In this document: piece after piece, positions 34,498-42,591 of the stretch
Position numbering within the stretch: the first letter of the stretch is position 1
Layout: every line of letters starts with the position of its first letter
Assembly: GCA_019421865.1 (NCBI GenBank)
Contig: JAHZEL010000007.1
Span: 124,001-188,000, forward strand
Direction: 5' to 3'
DNA from: Desulfovibrionaceae bacterium
GTDB lineage: Bacteria > Desulfobacterota > Desulfovibrionia > Desulfovibrionales > Desulfovibrionaceae
DNA: 64,000 bases
Position numbers and translations under genes: made by a program
Notes under the pieces: model-generated
What the model was told of the DNA's origin: nothing
The model's database searches: none
Seen by the model: only the letters and a program-made list of their open reading frames with translations

Positions 34498-35514
34498 TTA
34501 CTGGAGAGCCTTCTGGACCTGAGCAAAGGTCTCAGGAGAAATCTTGTCGGGGAACATTTCCCAGATGGGACGAACCAGTTCGTCGAACTTCGCCATTTCT
34601 TCAGGAGAAAGGGTTATGATTTCCATGCCTTCCTTGGTAAGGAAGTCGCGGGCTGCATTTTCCTGACGGTTGAACTCTTCGCGTTCGTAGGCTACGGCCT
34701 CCTGCGAGGCTTCAAGGATGATCTTCTGCTGTTCAGGCGTAAGCTTGTTGAACTTGCGAAGGTTCATCACCACGGGGCTCATGTAGTAATTGTAGTCCGT
34801 AATCAGAGCGTACTTCGCAATTTCCGCGTCCTGGTTCATAGTGGCAAATGAGGCGAGCGGCAGACCCATGGCGTCGATGGCGCCCTGGCGCATGGCCGTG
34901 AGCACTTCACCGAAGCTCATGGCCACAGGATAGATGCCGAGGGCTTCGCACAGTTCACGCTCAACGATGGAGTCGGTAATGCGCATTTTGAGCCCCTTGA
35001 GCTCCTCAACCTTGGTGACGCGCTTGTTGCGCAGCAGATGCTGACGGCAGCCCGTTTCCGGGTAGAAAAGCGGCTGCAGTCCCACACTGTTGAGCTTGTT
35101 GCGCAGATAGGTGCCGAGCTCGCCGGAATCCAGCGCCGTGTACAGCTTCGCGCGGTTGGCATCGGTGGGCAGAATGTAATGCGGCAGATCGAAGACCAGA
35201 AAGTCACTGCAGAACAGGGACATATTGCTCTGCGAGGCAATGGCTATATCGATGGTACCTTTCTGACAGGCTTCGAGGGCCACTCGTTCGCCGCCGAGCG
35301 CAGCGTTGAAGAAGATCTGAACCTTGATGGATCCGCCGGACTTCTGTTCGACCAGTTCCTTGAACTTCTGCAGGCCCATGCCGAGCTGATCGGTGGCCGT
35401 GGTGACGGATGCAAGACGCAGATTGAGAGGAGCGGCCTCGGCTCGAACGGTGAAGGACGGCGCAAAATGACTCAGGCAGGTGACGGCAAGCAGAGAAGCG
35501 AGCAGTTTTTTCAT
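34498..35514 (-). CDS. TRAP transporter substrate-binding protein (DctP family)
   Basis: A 338-residue periplasmic binding protein with a signal peptide (MKKLLASLLAVTCLSHFAP, cleavage near residue 26). Family marks: GLQKFKELVEQKSGGSIKVQIF, GERVALEACQKGTIDIAI, and ELKGLKMRITDS, whose Arg binds the ligand carboxylate in known DctP proteins and could bind a sulfonate here. GEVLTAMRQGAIDAMGLP is the helix-strand block after it. AAGGAA upstream supports the ATG. Encoded between the glycyl radical enzyme and the fused permease, so it most likely captures that enzyme's substrate; the ligand is not proven. Confidence 0.92.
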   Translation of the reverse strand: MKKLLASLLAVTCLSHFAPSFTVRAEAAPLNLRLASVTTATDQLGMGLQKFKELVEQKSGGSIKVQIFFNAALGGERVALEACQKGTIDIAIASQSNMSLFCSDFLVFDLPHYILPTDANRAKLYTALDSGELGTYLRNKLNSVGLQPLFYPETGCRQHLLRNKRVTKVEELKGLKMRITDSIVERELCEALGIYPVAMSFGEVLTAMRQGAIDAMGLPLASFATMNQDAEIAKYALITDYNYYMSPVVMNLRKFNKLTPEQQKIILEASQEAVAYEREEFNRQENAARDFLTKEGMEIITLSPEEMAKFDELVRPIWEMFPDKISPETFAQVQKALQ

Positions 35515-35590
35515 AATGCATTCCTTGGGATACGGTTTCAGGGAAGGCTCATTACAAGCCTTGTGCTTGAATAAGGCGCACTGTGAAAGA

Positions 35591-38068
35591 TCAGATGCTG
35601 TGTTCCGTACGGGCGATGATCTCATCCTGAAGCTTGGGAGAGAGTTCGCAGAAGTAGGCGCTGTATCCGGCAACGCGTACAATAAGATTGCGGTAGTTCT
35701 TGGGATCGGCCTTGGCCTTTTCCAGGGTGCTTCTATTGATGACGTTGAACTGTACGTGCCAGAGTCTGAGGTCGCACCACGTGCGAATGAAGTTCATGAG
35801 CTTGCGCGTACCTTCATCGCCGGCAAGTGCGGTGGGGGACCACTTGATGTTCAGCAGTCTTGCCGCACGTTCCGTATAGCCTTCATGCTTGATGTGCTTG
35901 TTGGAGAGCAGTACGGCGGTGGGGCCCTGCGTATCGCAACCGTGAGAAGCGCCGCAGCCTTCGGAAAGGTATTCCCAGGCCAGACGGCCGTTGGGAGTGG
36001 CGCTTATGCGCTTACCGGCAAGAATATGGTTCGTGACGGGCACCATGCGGCTGGAGAATATTTCGCCATGCAGGCCGCGGTACTTTGCCACAAACTCAGC
36101 GGTGATTTCATCGAGAGCGCGGCCCACGGCATCGGCATAGGGGTCGTCGTTACCGTACTTGGGAGCGTTGACTACCAGCTGATGGATGACTTCGTAGCCT
36201 TTGAAATTGGCGTCCAGAGCGTCCATCAGTTCCGCCATGGTGAAGCGCTTTTCTTCGTACACGAGCTTTTTTACGGCCACCACGGAGTCGACCAGCGTGG
36301 CGAATCCCACCTGATCCATATAAATTTCGCGGAAGCTGTTGGGCACGTATTCGTAAATACCCGTAGAAGCCGCCCGGCAGGCGGGCGTAGTCACAGACTG
36401 GAAGGGAGCGGCAAGCACAGTGGGCTTTACACGGTCGGCCACAGCCTGCTGTACGGTAGCCTGATACAGCAAATACTCATACTGCTTGCGCAGGGCTGCA
36501 TAGAACTCCTCGTAGGTCTTGAAATTCCTCGGATCGCCGGTTTCCAGACCGAAGGCGTTCGGACCGAGGCTGAGCAAACGGCCGTTACGCAGCGTCAGTT
36601 CCACGACGGCCGCCAGATTGAGGAAGGGGCCGGGGTTCACATAGCTTTCGCGCTGGGCGATACGCACTTCCGTGCAACCGGAGCAGGCAAAATCGAAGGC
36701 ATCCTTCAGCTTTTCGCCCTTGGCCACGTAAAGAGGAATGATTTCCTCGTCGTTGATGAGCTTGGGGAAGCCCTGACCGTCCTTGATGGTCTCGCAGCAG
36801 GCCTTCAGGAAACGATCCGGGGTACCGGAATGAATACGGGCGGCAAGGTCGGGGTACGGAATGGGGAAATCACGTTTCGACTCAAGAATGAGATACGAAA
36901 GCTCGTTGGTGGCATCCTTGCCGTCGGGAGTCTGACCGCCTATGGTGACGGTTTCAAAGTGAGCGAAGCCGTCGTGCGTAGCGCCGTAGTTGTCGGAAGT
37001 GAACAGAATCGGGATCTGGGCCAGGTTCAGCCAGAAGCATTCCAGAAGTTCCCGGGCCTGCAGTCTGGTAAGCGTACCTTCTTCAATATCGTGACTGTAA
37101 TACGGATACAGGAACTGGTCCATTCTACCGTTGCCGAGGCCCGCACCGATATGCTGTTCCAGACGGGAGAACGCGGCGATGAACCACTGCAGCTGAAGAG
37201 CTTCCCAGAAGTTGCGGGGCGGATTTTCGGCAACCCAGGCGCAGTTTTCCGCAATACGCTCCAGCTCGGCTCTGCGCTGCTCGTTCTTTTCCTCGCCGGC
37301 AAGACGTGACGCTTCAGCCGCATAGCGCTTTGCATAGGTGGAGAAGGCCTTCAGCGTAACGATGCAGGATTCCCAGAACCCGCCGAATTCAATATATTCC
37401 GAGGGATTCTTCTTGAAGGCTTCGAGTTTTTCATTGGCTTCCCTCAGCAGTCCGCAGACGCCCCGCTTCAAAAATCCGGGATAGTCGACGTTCCAGTTGA
37501 GGGAGGAACGGCCTGTCGTTCCCTGAACAACAATGGCCTGCTGTACCGTATGATTGGTGGGATCGTCACCGTAGAAGAAACGACGGGTCTCCGGCGGCAT
37601 ATTGTCGGCATAGGCCTGAGCATAGCTCTTGTTCTTCCAATAGGGATATATTTCTTCACGAATGACGGTCAGGTCCTCGGGGTCAATCTGGTAGGGACTG
37701 ACGGCACGCTGAGAAGCCGTTTCGATTTCCATGAGAACAGAACCTTCCAGTTCGGGGTACAGAATGCCTCTGCGCCCCATGACGCCGGAAGTTTTGCCGA
37801 CGATGAGTTCGTCTTCAGCAATGAGCACAGGAATGTGTTCGGCAATGTGCATAAGAGCCTTGGCCCAGCGCATGGGAAGGTATTCCCCTTCCGTCTGCTT
37901 CATGGATTCGGTAAAGAGCCACCCGCGGCTTATATCCATGCATACGGGAGCATCACGGATTCGTTCGGCAATGCGGAGAGTCCGTTCACGATTGGCTATA
38001 TGCGAAGTGACTTTTTCACAAAGATGCTGTTCCTGAGGCGTCATGACCGTATTCGTGCAGACTTGCAT
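35591..38068 (-). CDS. glycyl radical enzyme (eliminase/C-S lyase type)
   Basis: An 825-residue glycyl radical enzyme. Thiyl motif ACSGCTEVR gives Cys465 and the general base Glu467 (G-C-x-E, as in eliminases and isethionate sulfite-lyase, unlike the CC of pyruvate formate-lyase). C-terminal radical loop RVAGYSA (798-804) with Gly801, then QDEIIART. Arg187 (TTGRSS) and Arg674 (SSRMVPV) fall where I recall sulfonate-binding arginines of IslA; Asn479 stands 12 residues after Glu467, where glycerol dehydratase has a catalytic Asp. These points argue for a sulfonate rather than a diol, but alignment is needed. First gene of the operon, GGGAGG before the ATG; its activase is the last. Product options: sulfite plus an aldehyde or ketone. 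Confidence 0.92.
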   Translation of the reverse strand: MQVCTNTVMTPQEQHLCEKVTSHIANRERTLRIAERIRDAPVCMDISRGWLFTESMKQTEGEYLPMRWAKALMHIAEHIPVLIAEDELIVGKTSGVMGRRGILYPELEGSVLMEIETASQRAVSPYQIDPEDLTVIREEIYPYWKNKSYAQAYADNMPPETRRFFYGDDPTNHTVQQAIVVQGTTGRSSLNWNVDYPGFLKRGVCGLLREANEKLEAFKKNPSEYIEFGGFWESCIVTLKAFSTYAKRYAAEASRLAGEEKNEQRRAELERIAENCAWVAENPPRNFWEALQLQWFIAAFSRLEQHIGAGLGNGRMDQFLYPYYSHDIEEGTLTRLQARELLECFWLNLAQIPILFTSDNYGATHDGFAHFETVTIGGQTPDGKDATNELSYLILESKRDFPIPYPDLAARIHSGTPDRFLKACCETIKDGQGFPKLINDEEIIPLYVAKGEKLKDAFDFACSGCTEVRIAQRESYVNPGPFLNLAAVVELTLRNGRLLSLGPNAFGLETGDPRNFKTYEEFYAALRKQYEYLLYQATVQQAVADRVKPTVLAAPFQSVTTPACRAASTGIYEYVPNSFREIYMDQVGFATLVDSVVAVKKLVYEEKRFTMAELMDALDANFKGYEVIHQLVVNAPKYGNDDPYADAVGRALDEITAEFVAKYRGLHGEIFSSRMVPVTNHILAGKRISATPNGRLAWEYLSEGCGASHGCDTQGPTAVLLSNKHIKHEGYTERAARLLNIKWSPTALAGDEGTRKLMNFIRTWCDLRLWHVQFNVINRSTLEKAKADPKNYRNLIVRVAGYSAYFCELSPKLQDEIIARTEHSI

Positions 38069-38146
38069 AGAAACCTCCCCCGGCAGAGACGGGATGTAAA
38101 TTTTTTGGCTGTAGGAAGCCTTTCGAAAAAATCATTGTATCGAAGA

Positions 38147-38165
38147 GGAACTTTTGACAAGTTCC
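38147..38165. promoter_or_regulatory. inverted repeat GGAACTT-N5-AAGTTCC
   Basis: A perfect 7-base inverted repeat (plus strand GGAACTTTTGACAAGTTCC) about 80 bases upstream of the glycyl radical enzyme start. A TACAAT -10-like box lies just downstream on the minus strand, so it overlaps the probable promoter. Confidence 0.5.
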
Positions 38166-38190
38166 GTTTTTTTTATGGGACTGCTTCGTT

Positions 38191-38205
38191 ATGAATTTTT
38201 TTCAT
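38191..38205. promoter_or_regulatory. LysR-type box ATGAA-N5-TTCAT
   Basis: ATGAATTTTTTTCAT is a perfect inverted repeat containing the T-N11-A pattern of LysR-type operators. It lies between the LysR gene and the operon, upstream of the probable promoter, as expected for an activation site. Confidence 0.55.
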
Positions 38206-38300
38206 AGCGACATTCTTTAAACTCGTGGTATTATCATAAAAATATATTGATATTATTGAATAATAATTCTAAAAAACAGCTTTCATGGCGGAATAAATGG

Positions 38301-38345
38301 AAAAGCCTCCGATTTGCACTCAAAAGTACAAATCAGAGGCTTGCA
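38301..38345. other. imperfect hairpin in the divergent region
   Basis: AAGCCTCCGATTTGC pairs with ACAAATCAGAGGCTT, all pairs allowed with G-U, around CTCAAAAGT. A-rich on both sides. It could be a terminator for a leader or antisense transcript, or a second regulatory site; there is no gene ending next to it. Confidence 0.4.
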
Positions 38346-38699
38346 TAAAAAATACAAATAAAAACAATATATTATTTAACTAATTACAAAAAGAACAATA
38401 TCCAAAAACGTAATACTTTTACGGGTCAGACCAGGGCGATTTCAGTATCATTTTCCCCAAAAACAGAAATTTCAGCATGCCAGAGTCCCGCTTTTTTCTG
38501 GCTGACACCAAAACTACGACGTTTTCGGCAGAGTATTCATGATTTTCAAGCAGTATAATATATAATCCACTGAAAAATTCTTCTTTCCAATATATCTGGT
38601 AACAAATATCTTCATAAAACTATCAACTAATACTTATACGCTTACCATATTTCCATCTTAATATATAAAAATATACATTTTATACTATGGAGGACACGA

Positions 38700-39638
38700 A
38701 TGAGACTTGAACAGCTTGAGTTTCTACTGGAAATAGCTAAGCTTCGCTCCATCAGTTCAACAGCAGAAAAATACTATATTTCACCTTCAGCCGTCAGCAA
38801 AAGCATAAAGGCGCTGGAAGACGAACTGGAAATCACTCTTTTGAACAGAACAAACTCTGGTGTTGAAGTAACTTCTAATGGAAAGCGTATTCTTTCATAC
38901 GCAAAGAATATTATTCATAATATAGAATGCATATATAATATATCAAAAGAAATAAGCAATAAAAACAAGTTAAATGAAAAAATCAACATACGTATAGCAA
39001 CGACGCCAGCTGTTCTCGAATCTGTACTACAAAAAACCATTACCAGCATTTATAAAATCTATCCGAATTTAAATATAGATATTCATGTCATTTCCACAAA
39101 TGAACATGAATTCATACGTCAGAATAATGAATTCGACATCATTTTTCTCAGTGATGCCTACGACGTAAAGACTGGAAGAACGACACAGTACGCCAGCGAG
39201 CTCCATGTCGGACGCCATGAAGAAGAAATTTTCAGCGTGGAATTTATGATGGTGACCAAGGCTGGCTTTCCCCATCCGGCACGGTCCGGCGTTGACATGG
39301 AAAAAATCATGGGAGCAAAGTATATTCTGAACTATTCCGCCCGACTGGAGGACAATATTTTCCCAAAAGAATTGTTTGAAAAGACGAATTCAAAAATTCT
39401 GATGAAGAGCGACAATATTCTGACCATAAAAAAGGGCATTCGAGAATTCAACGGCATTTATATAGGCGACAGAATACGAATAGAAATGAATTTTTCAGAT
39501 GATGAAAACTTCGAATTTTTTCCCGTTAAAAATCTGCTCTGCCGGTTCAGCGCCATTTACGCCGAAAACAGTGCGTATATTGATGTTATTCAAGAAATCA
39601 TCAGTCACTGCAGAAAGCAGAAACGCTTTATCCGATAA
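38700..39638 (+). CDS. LysR family transcriptional regulator
   Basis: A 312-residue regulator with an N-terminal winged helix-turn-helix (MRLEQLEFLLEIAKLRSISSTAEKYYISPSAVSKSIKALE) split as FLLEIAKLRS and YISPSAVSKSIKALEDEL, followed by a co-inducer-binding domain with two alpha/beta lobes. GGAGGACA lies upstream of the ATG. Its codons are strikingly AT-rich (many AAA, ATA, AAT) compared with neighbours, pointing to recent transfer. Divergent from the glycyl radical enzyme operon with a T-N11-A box between them, so it is the likely substrate-responsive activator. Confidence 0.9.
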   Translation: MRLEQLEFLLEIAKLRSISSTAEKYYISPSAVSKSIKALEDELEITLLNRTNSGVEVTSNGKRILSYAKNIIHNIECIYNISKEISNKNKLNEKINIRIATTPAVLESVLQKTITSIYKIYPNLNIDIHVISTNEHEFIRQNNEFDIIFLSDAYDVKTGRTTQYASELHVGRHEEEIFSVEFMMVTKAGFPHPARSGVDMEKIMGAKYILNYSARLEDNIFPKELFEKTNSKILMKSDNILTIKKGIREFNGIYIGDRIRIEMNFSDDENFEFFPVKNLLCRFSAIYAENSAYIDVIQEIISHCRKQKRFIR

Positions 39639-40004
39639 CCCTGTCGCCGGAACTGCTGCCTGAGGCATCCTGCAGGCGCCTCCTGGCTGTACAGGCAAGA
39701 ACGTCGTGCCGTCACACGTCAAAATACAGCCAGACAATGCTGCGCTCAACCGACCACCATGTTTGCTTTCTCCGTGTGGAATAAAGCGTACAAAAAAAAG
39801 ACGCCGGAAAACTCTCTTCCAGCGTCTTGTTGTACTCACACAAAGTACGGATGACAGGCCGTAGCGACGTTCACAAAGCCTGAGCGATTTTTGAACGCAC
39901 TGTTCAACGCACGAAGGCTCCTCGTGCTCTTGAAAGGCTGCCGCATAGGCGGGGTCATTCGCAGCCCCGAAGAATCTCTCCGAGCCTGCTACTGCCGAAA
40001 CAAA
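39639..40004. other. intergenic region between LysR gene and opgH
   Basis: About 365 bases. It contains the opgH terminator near 39791-39829; otherwise I see no gene or RNA. Confidence 0.6.
39791..39829 (-). terminator. intrinsic terminator of opgGH
   Basis: On the minus strand AAGACGCTGGAA and TTCCGGCGTCTT form a 12-base stem with one mismatch around GAGAGTT, followed by TTTTTTT. Confidence 0.8.
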
Positions 40005-42470
40005 CTAGTTCTGCGCCACGCCCCAGTCATGGCCCTTATCGGGAGGAAGCTGCCATACCTTGCGGTGCAGCTCGTTCAGCAGCCTAGGATCCATGAGCAG
40101 CGCCGACTTTTCCTGCTTGGAAAGCCCGAACGGCCCCTTGTCCAGAGCCTTGGCCAGCAGCGCACGACGAGTCTTTTCCCGCTCTTCGCCGATGGGGCGT
40201 TCCCACTTGCGTCGACGGATAAGCGCAATGTGCAGCGCGTGCACGCGGGGAATGACCACGGCCCGCGTAAAACCGCGTCCGCGTTCTATGGTGAAGGGAG
40301 AATAACGGTCGGGTATGGCGAGTTCCTCGTGCATGTCCGCCTGTTCCGGCGCCGCCTTCAGTTCGGAAGGCGTAATGAACAGTCCCATGCGCTTTGCGGC
40401 AAGGCCCCAGCTGACACGGCTGGTGAACACGGACAGAGGAATGGAAAGAGCCAGCCCTATCGCAATGGGCGAGAACCACCAGAAGAAGCCCGGGTTGATG
40501 AGCCACATGACGCCGCCCCAGAGAAGACCGATGAGCGAGCCCCACCAGTGGAAGCGAATGGCATCACTCCAGGCCGTACCCGTATCGCTGCGGTTCTGCG
40601 TATTCCAAGATACCTTCCAGCCGAGCAGCGTAGTCACCACAAAGAAGCTGTGGAAAAGCATGCGCACTGGCGCAAGCAGCGTGGAAATGAGCACTTCCGC
40701 CAGCACACTCATGCACATGCGCCCTGCGCCGCCGAAGTTCTTTGCGCCTCCCTTGCGGAGCGTAAGAATGATGGCGAAGATCTTGGGCATGAACAGCATG
40801 ATGCAGGTACTGCCCAGAAGCAGGAGAGCCCACTTCGGGTACCAGGTAGGCCAGACGGGGAAAAGCGTCGGTCCGCTCGGGAAATACGAAGGCGGAATGA
40901 ACGCTTCGGTAACGGCCTGAATGGAGCTGAAAATCAGGAAGAACAACCAGAGCAGCGCCGAAGCGTAGGACATGATGCCGTTGATGAACAGCGCGCGATG
41001 CGTGGGGAAGATACCGCCGGAAAAAATCAGACGGCTGTGCTGCAGGTTGCCCTGACACCAGCGACGGTCGCGGATAAGTTCGTCGATGAGCGAAGGCGGG
41101 CTTTCCTCCCAGGAACCGTCGAGATCATAGGCCAGCCATACACCGTAACCGGCCCGTCGCATGAGGGCGGATTCCACGAAGTCGTGGCTGAGAATGTCGC
41201 CAGCAAGAGGACCTCTGCCGGGCAGCGTGGGCAGCTGACAGTGACGGATGAACGGCTCCACACGGATGATGGCGTTATGGCCCCAGTACTGGGCGTCACC
41301 GAGCAGCCAGAAATGCAGGCCCGTGGCAAAGACCGGTCCGTACAGGTGGTTGGCGAACTGCTGAACGCGGGCCACAAGACTGTTCATGTTCACGGCAAGC
41401 GGCGGCGTCTGGATCATGCCCATTTCCGGGTGCAGCTCCATAGACTTCACCATGCGCACCATGGTGCGTCCGCTCATGACGCTGTCGGCGTCGAACACGA
41501 TCATGTACTTGTACTGCGCGCCCCACCGGCGGCAGAAGTCGGCCACGTTGCCGCTCTTTCTTTTGGTGTTGTTGCGGCGGCGGCGATAGAAGATATGCCC
41601 GAACGCCTGTTCCCTGTTGCAGAACTCGTACCAGGCCTCTTCTTCCGCCACCCAGGCATCAGGACTGGTGGAGTCGCTGAGAATGAAAATATCGAACTTG
41701 TCGCTCTCCCCGCTCTGCACGAGAGAATGCCAGGTGGCGGCAATGCCCGCCATGTACCGGCGGGTATCTTCGTTGTACACGGGGAACAGAATGGCGGTGC
41801 GGGTGGTTGCGGAAATCTCCACCTCGTCACAGCCTCTGGTAGGCGTAAAGCGATCCACTTTGCGGGAAAGCACCCAGCAGCCTGCCACGCACATCCAGAA
41901 GCCGATGGAAATCCAGCCGAACAGGATGGCAAAAAGCACGGCAGTGATGATCTTCACCGTTTCGATGCCCTGCTGCGGCAGAATGCCGTACATGAGGAAG
42001 GCGCCGATGACGGCAGGAACAAGAATCAGCGTCATGAGCAGGGTACGGCGGCGGCCAGCCACCCTTTCCCACTCAAGCTGACGACGCTGCCTGTCGGCGC
42101 TGTCCTTCCACGAGGCACGGGCCTTGATGCCGGAGGGTCTGAAGATGCGGAAAAGACGGCTCAGCGTCTTTTTAAAAATGCTCAGCCAGGGGGTGCGGTC
42201 GAGTTCCTCGGCCAGCATGGAGCTGCGGGTCATGCCGGGAGCGGACATGAGATGCGGAGCCTCGTCGCCGGGAATAAGCTCCCGCCCTTTTTCGGCCAGA
42301 ATTTCATGCAGGCATACGAGAGCCTCGTCGTAGCTGGGATGCTCGGATCGGCAGCGTTTCAGGCTTTCCAGGGCAAGTTCCACACTTTCCTTCGGCGAGA
42401 GGTTCAGGCCGCGGGCATAGAGAAGAATGCGGTCGCGAACCCGAAAGTCCATATCCTGATAGGATTTCAT
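40005..42470 (-). CDS. opgH: glucans biosynthesis glucosyltransferase OpgH
   Basis: An 821-residue inner-membrane glucosyltransferase (E. coli 847) that polymerises UDP-glucose into osmoregulated periplasmic glucan and exports it. A cytoplasmic GT2 domain lies between membrane segments: DAD (VFDADSVMSG), DILSHDFVESALMRRAGYGVW and the RRWCQGNLQH catalytic/QxxRW-like block. Several helices precede (MTLILVPAVIGAFLMYG) and follow the domain. The conserved linker with SQNTGTAWSDAIRFHWWGS resembles the E. coli protein. Encoded 121 bases downstream of opgG on the same strand. Confidence 0.93.
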   Translation of the reverse strand: MKSYQDMDFRVRDRILLYARGLNLSPKESVELALESLKRCRSEHPSYDEALVCLHEILAEKGRELIPGDEAPHLMSAPGMTRSSMLAEELDRTPWLSIFKKTLSRLFRIFRPSGIKARASWKDSADRQRRQLEWERVAGRRRTLLMTLILVPAVIGAFLMYGILPQQGIETVKIITAVLFAILFGWISIGFWMCVAGCWVLSRKVDRFTPTRGCDEVEISATTRTAILFPVYNEDTRRYMAGIAATWHSLVQSGESDKFDIFILSDSTSPDAWVAEEEAWYEFCNREQAFGHIFYRRRRNNTKRKSGNVADFCRRWGAQYKYMIVFDADSVMSGRTMVRMVKSMELHPEMGMIQTPPLAVNMNSLVARVQQFANHLYGPVFATGLHFWLLGDAQYWGHNAIIRVEPFIRHCQLPTLPGRGPLAGDILSHDFVESALMRRAGYGVWLAYDLDGSWEESPPSLIDELIRDRRWCQGNLQHSRLIFSGGIFPTHRALFINGIMSYASALLWLFFLIFSSIQAVTEAFIPPSYFPSGPTLFPVWPTWYPKWALLLLGSTCIMLFMPKIFAIILTLRKGGAKNFGGAGRMCMSVLAEVLISTLLAPVRMLFHSFFVVTTLLGWKVSWNTQNRSDTGTAWSDAIRFHWWGSLIGLLWGGVMWLINPGFFWWFSPIAIGLALSIPLSVFTSRVSWGLAAKRMGLFITPSELKAAPEQADMHEELAIPDRYSPFTIERGRGFTRAVVIPRVHALHIALIRRRKWERPIGEEREKTRRALLAKALDKGPFGLSKQEKSALLMDPRLLNELHRKVWQLPPDKGHDWGVAQN

Positions 42471-42498
42471 GAGAAAACCTTTTAAATGAAGTTTGTGT

Positions 42499-42552
42499 CC
42501 CCGGAAAGGTCCGATGATCCCTGAGGAAGCCGTATCGAAGCCTTTTCCGGGG
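42499..42552. other. hairpin between opgG and opgH
   Basis: CCCCGGAAAGG pairs with CCTTTTCCGGGG (one bulged A) across a 31-base loop, in the opgG-opgH gap. It might tune the opgG/opgH ratio by mRNA processing or partial termination, but has no T-run. Confidence 0.4.
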
Positions 42553-42591
42553 TGGAGGCCGCTTATTGTGATTATTCGCGGCGGATGTTCT

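Larger units (their letters stand above)
38069..38699. other. AT-rich divergent promoter region between glycyl radical enzyme operon and LysR gene
   Basis: About 630 bases, much richer in A+T than the surrounding genome, with the operator candidates and the imperfect hairpin listed separately. No coding sequence is supported. Confidence 0.7.

Noticed and set aside
35591..38068. Pyruvate formate-lyase identity for the glycyl radical enzyme
   Set aside because: PFL has two adjacent catalytic cysteines; this protein has GCTE and a two-ferredoxin activase.
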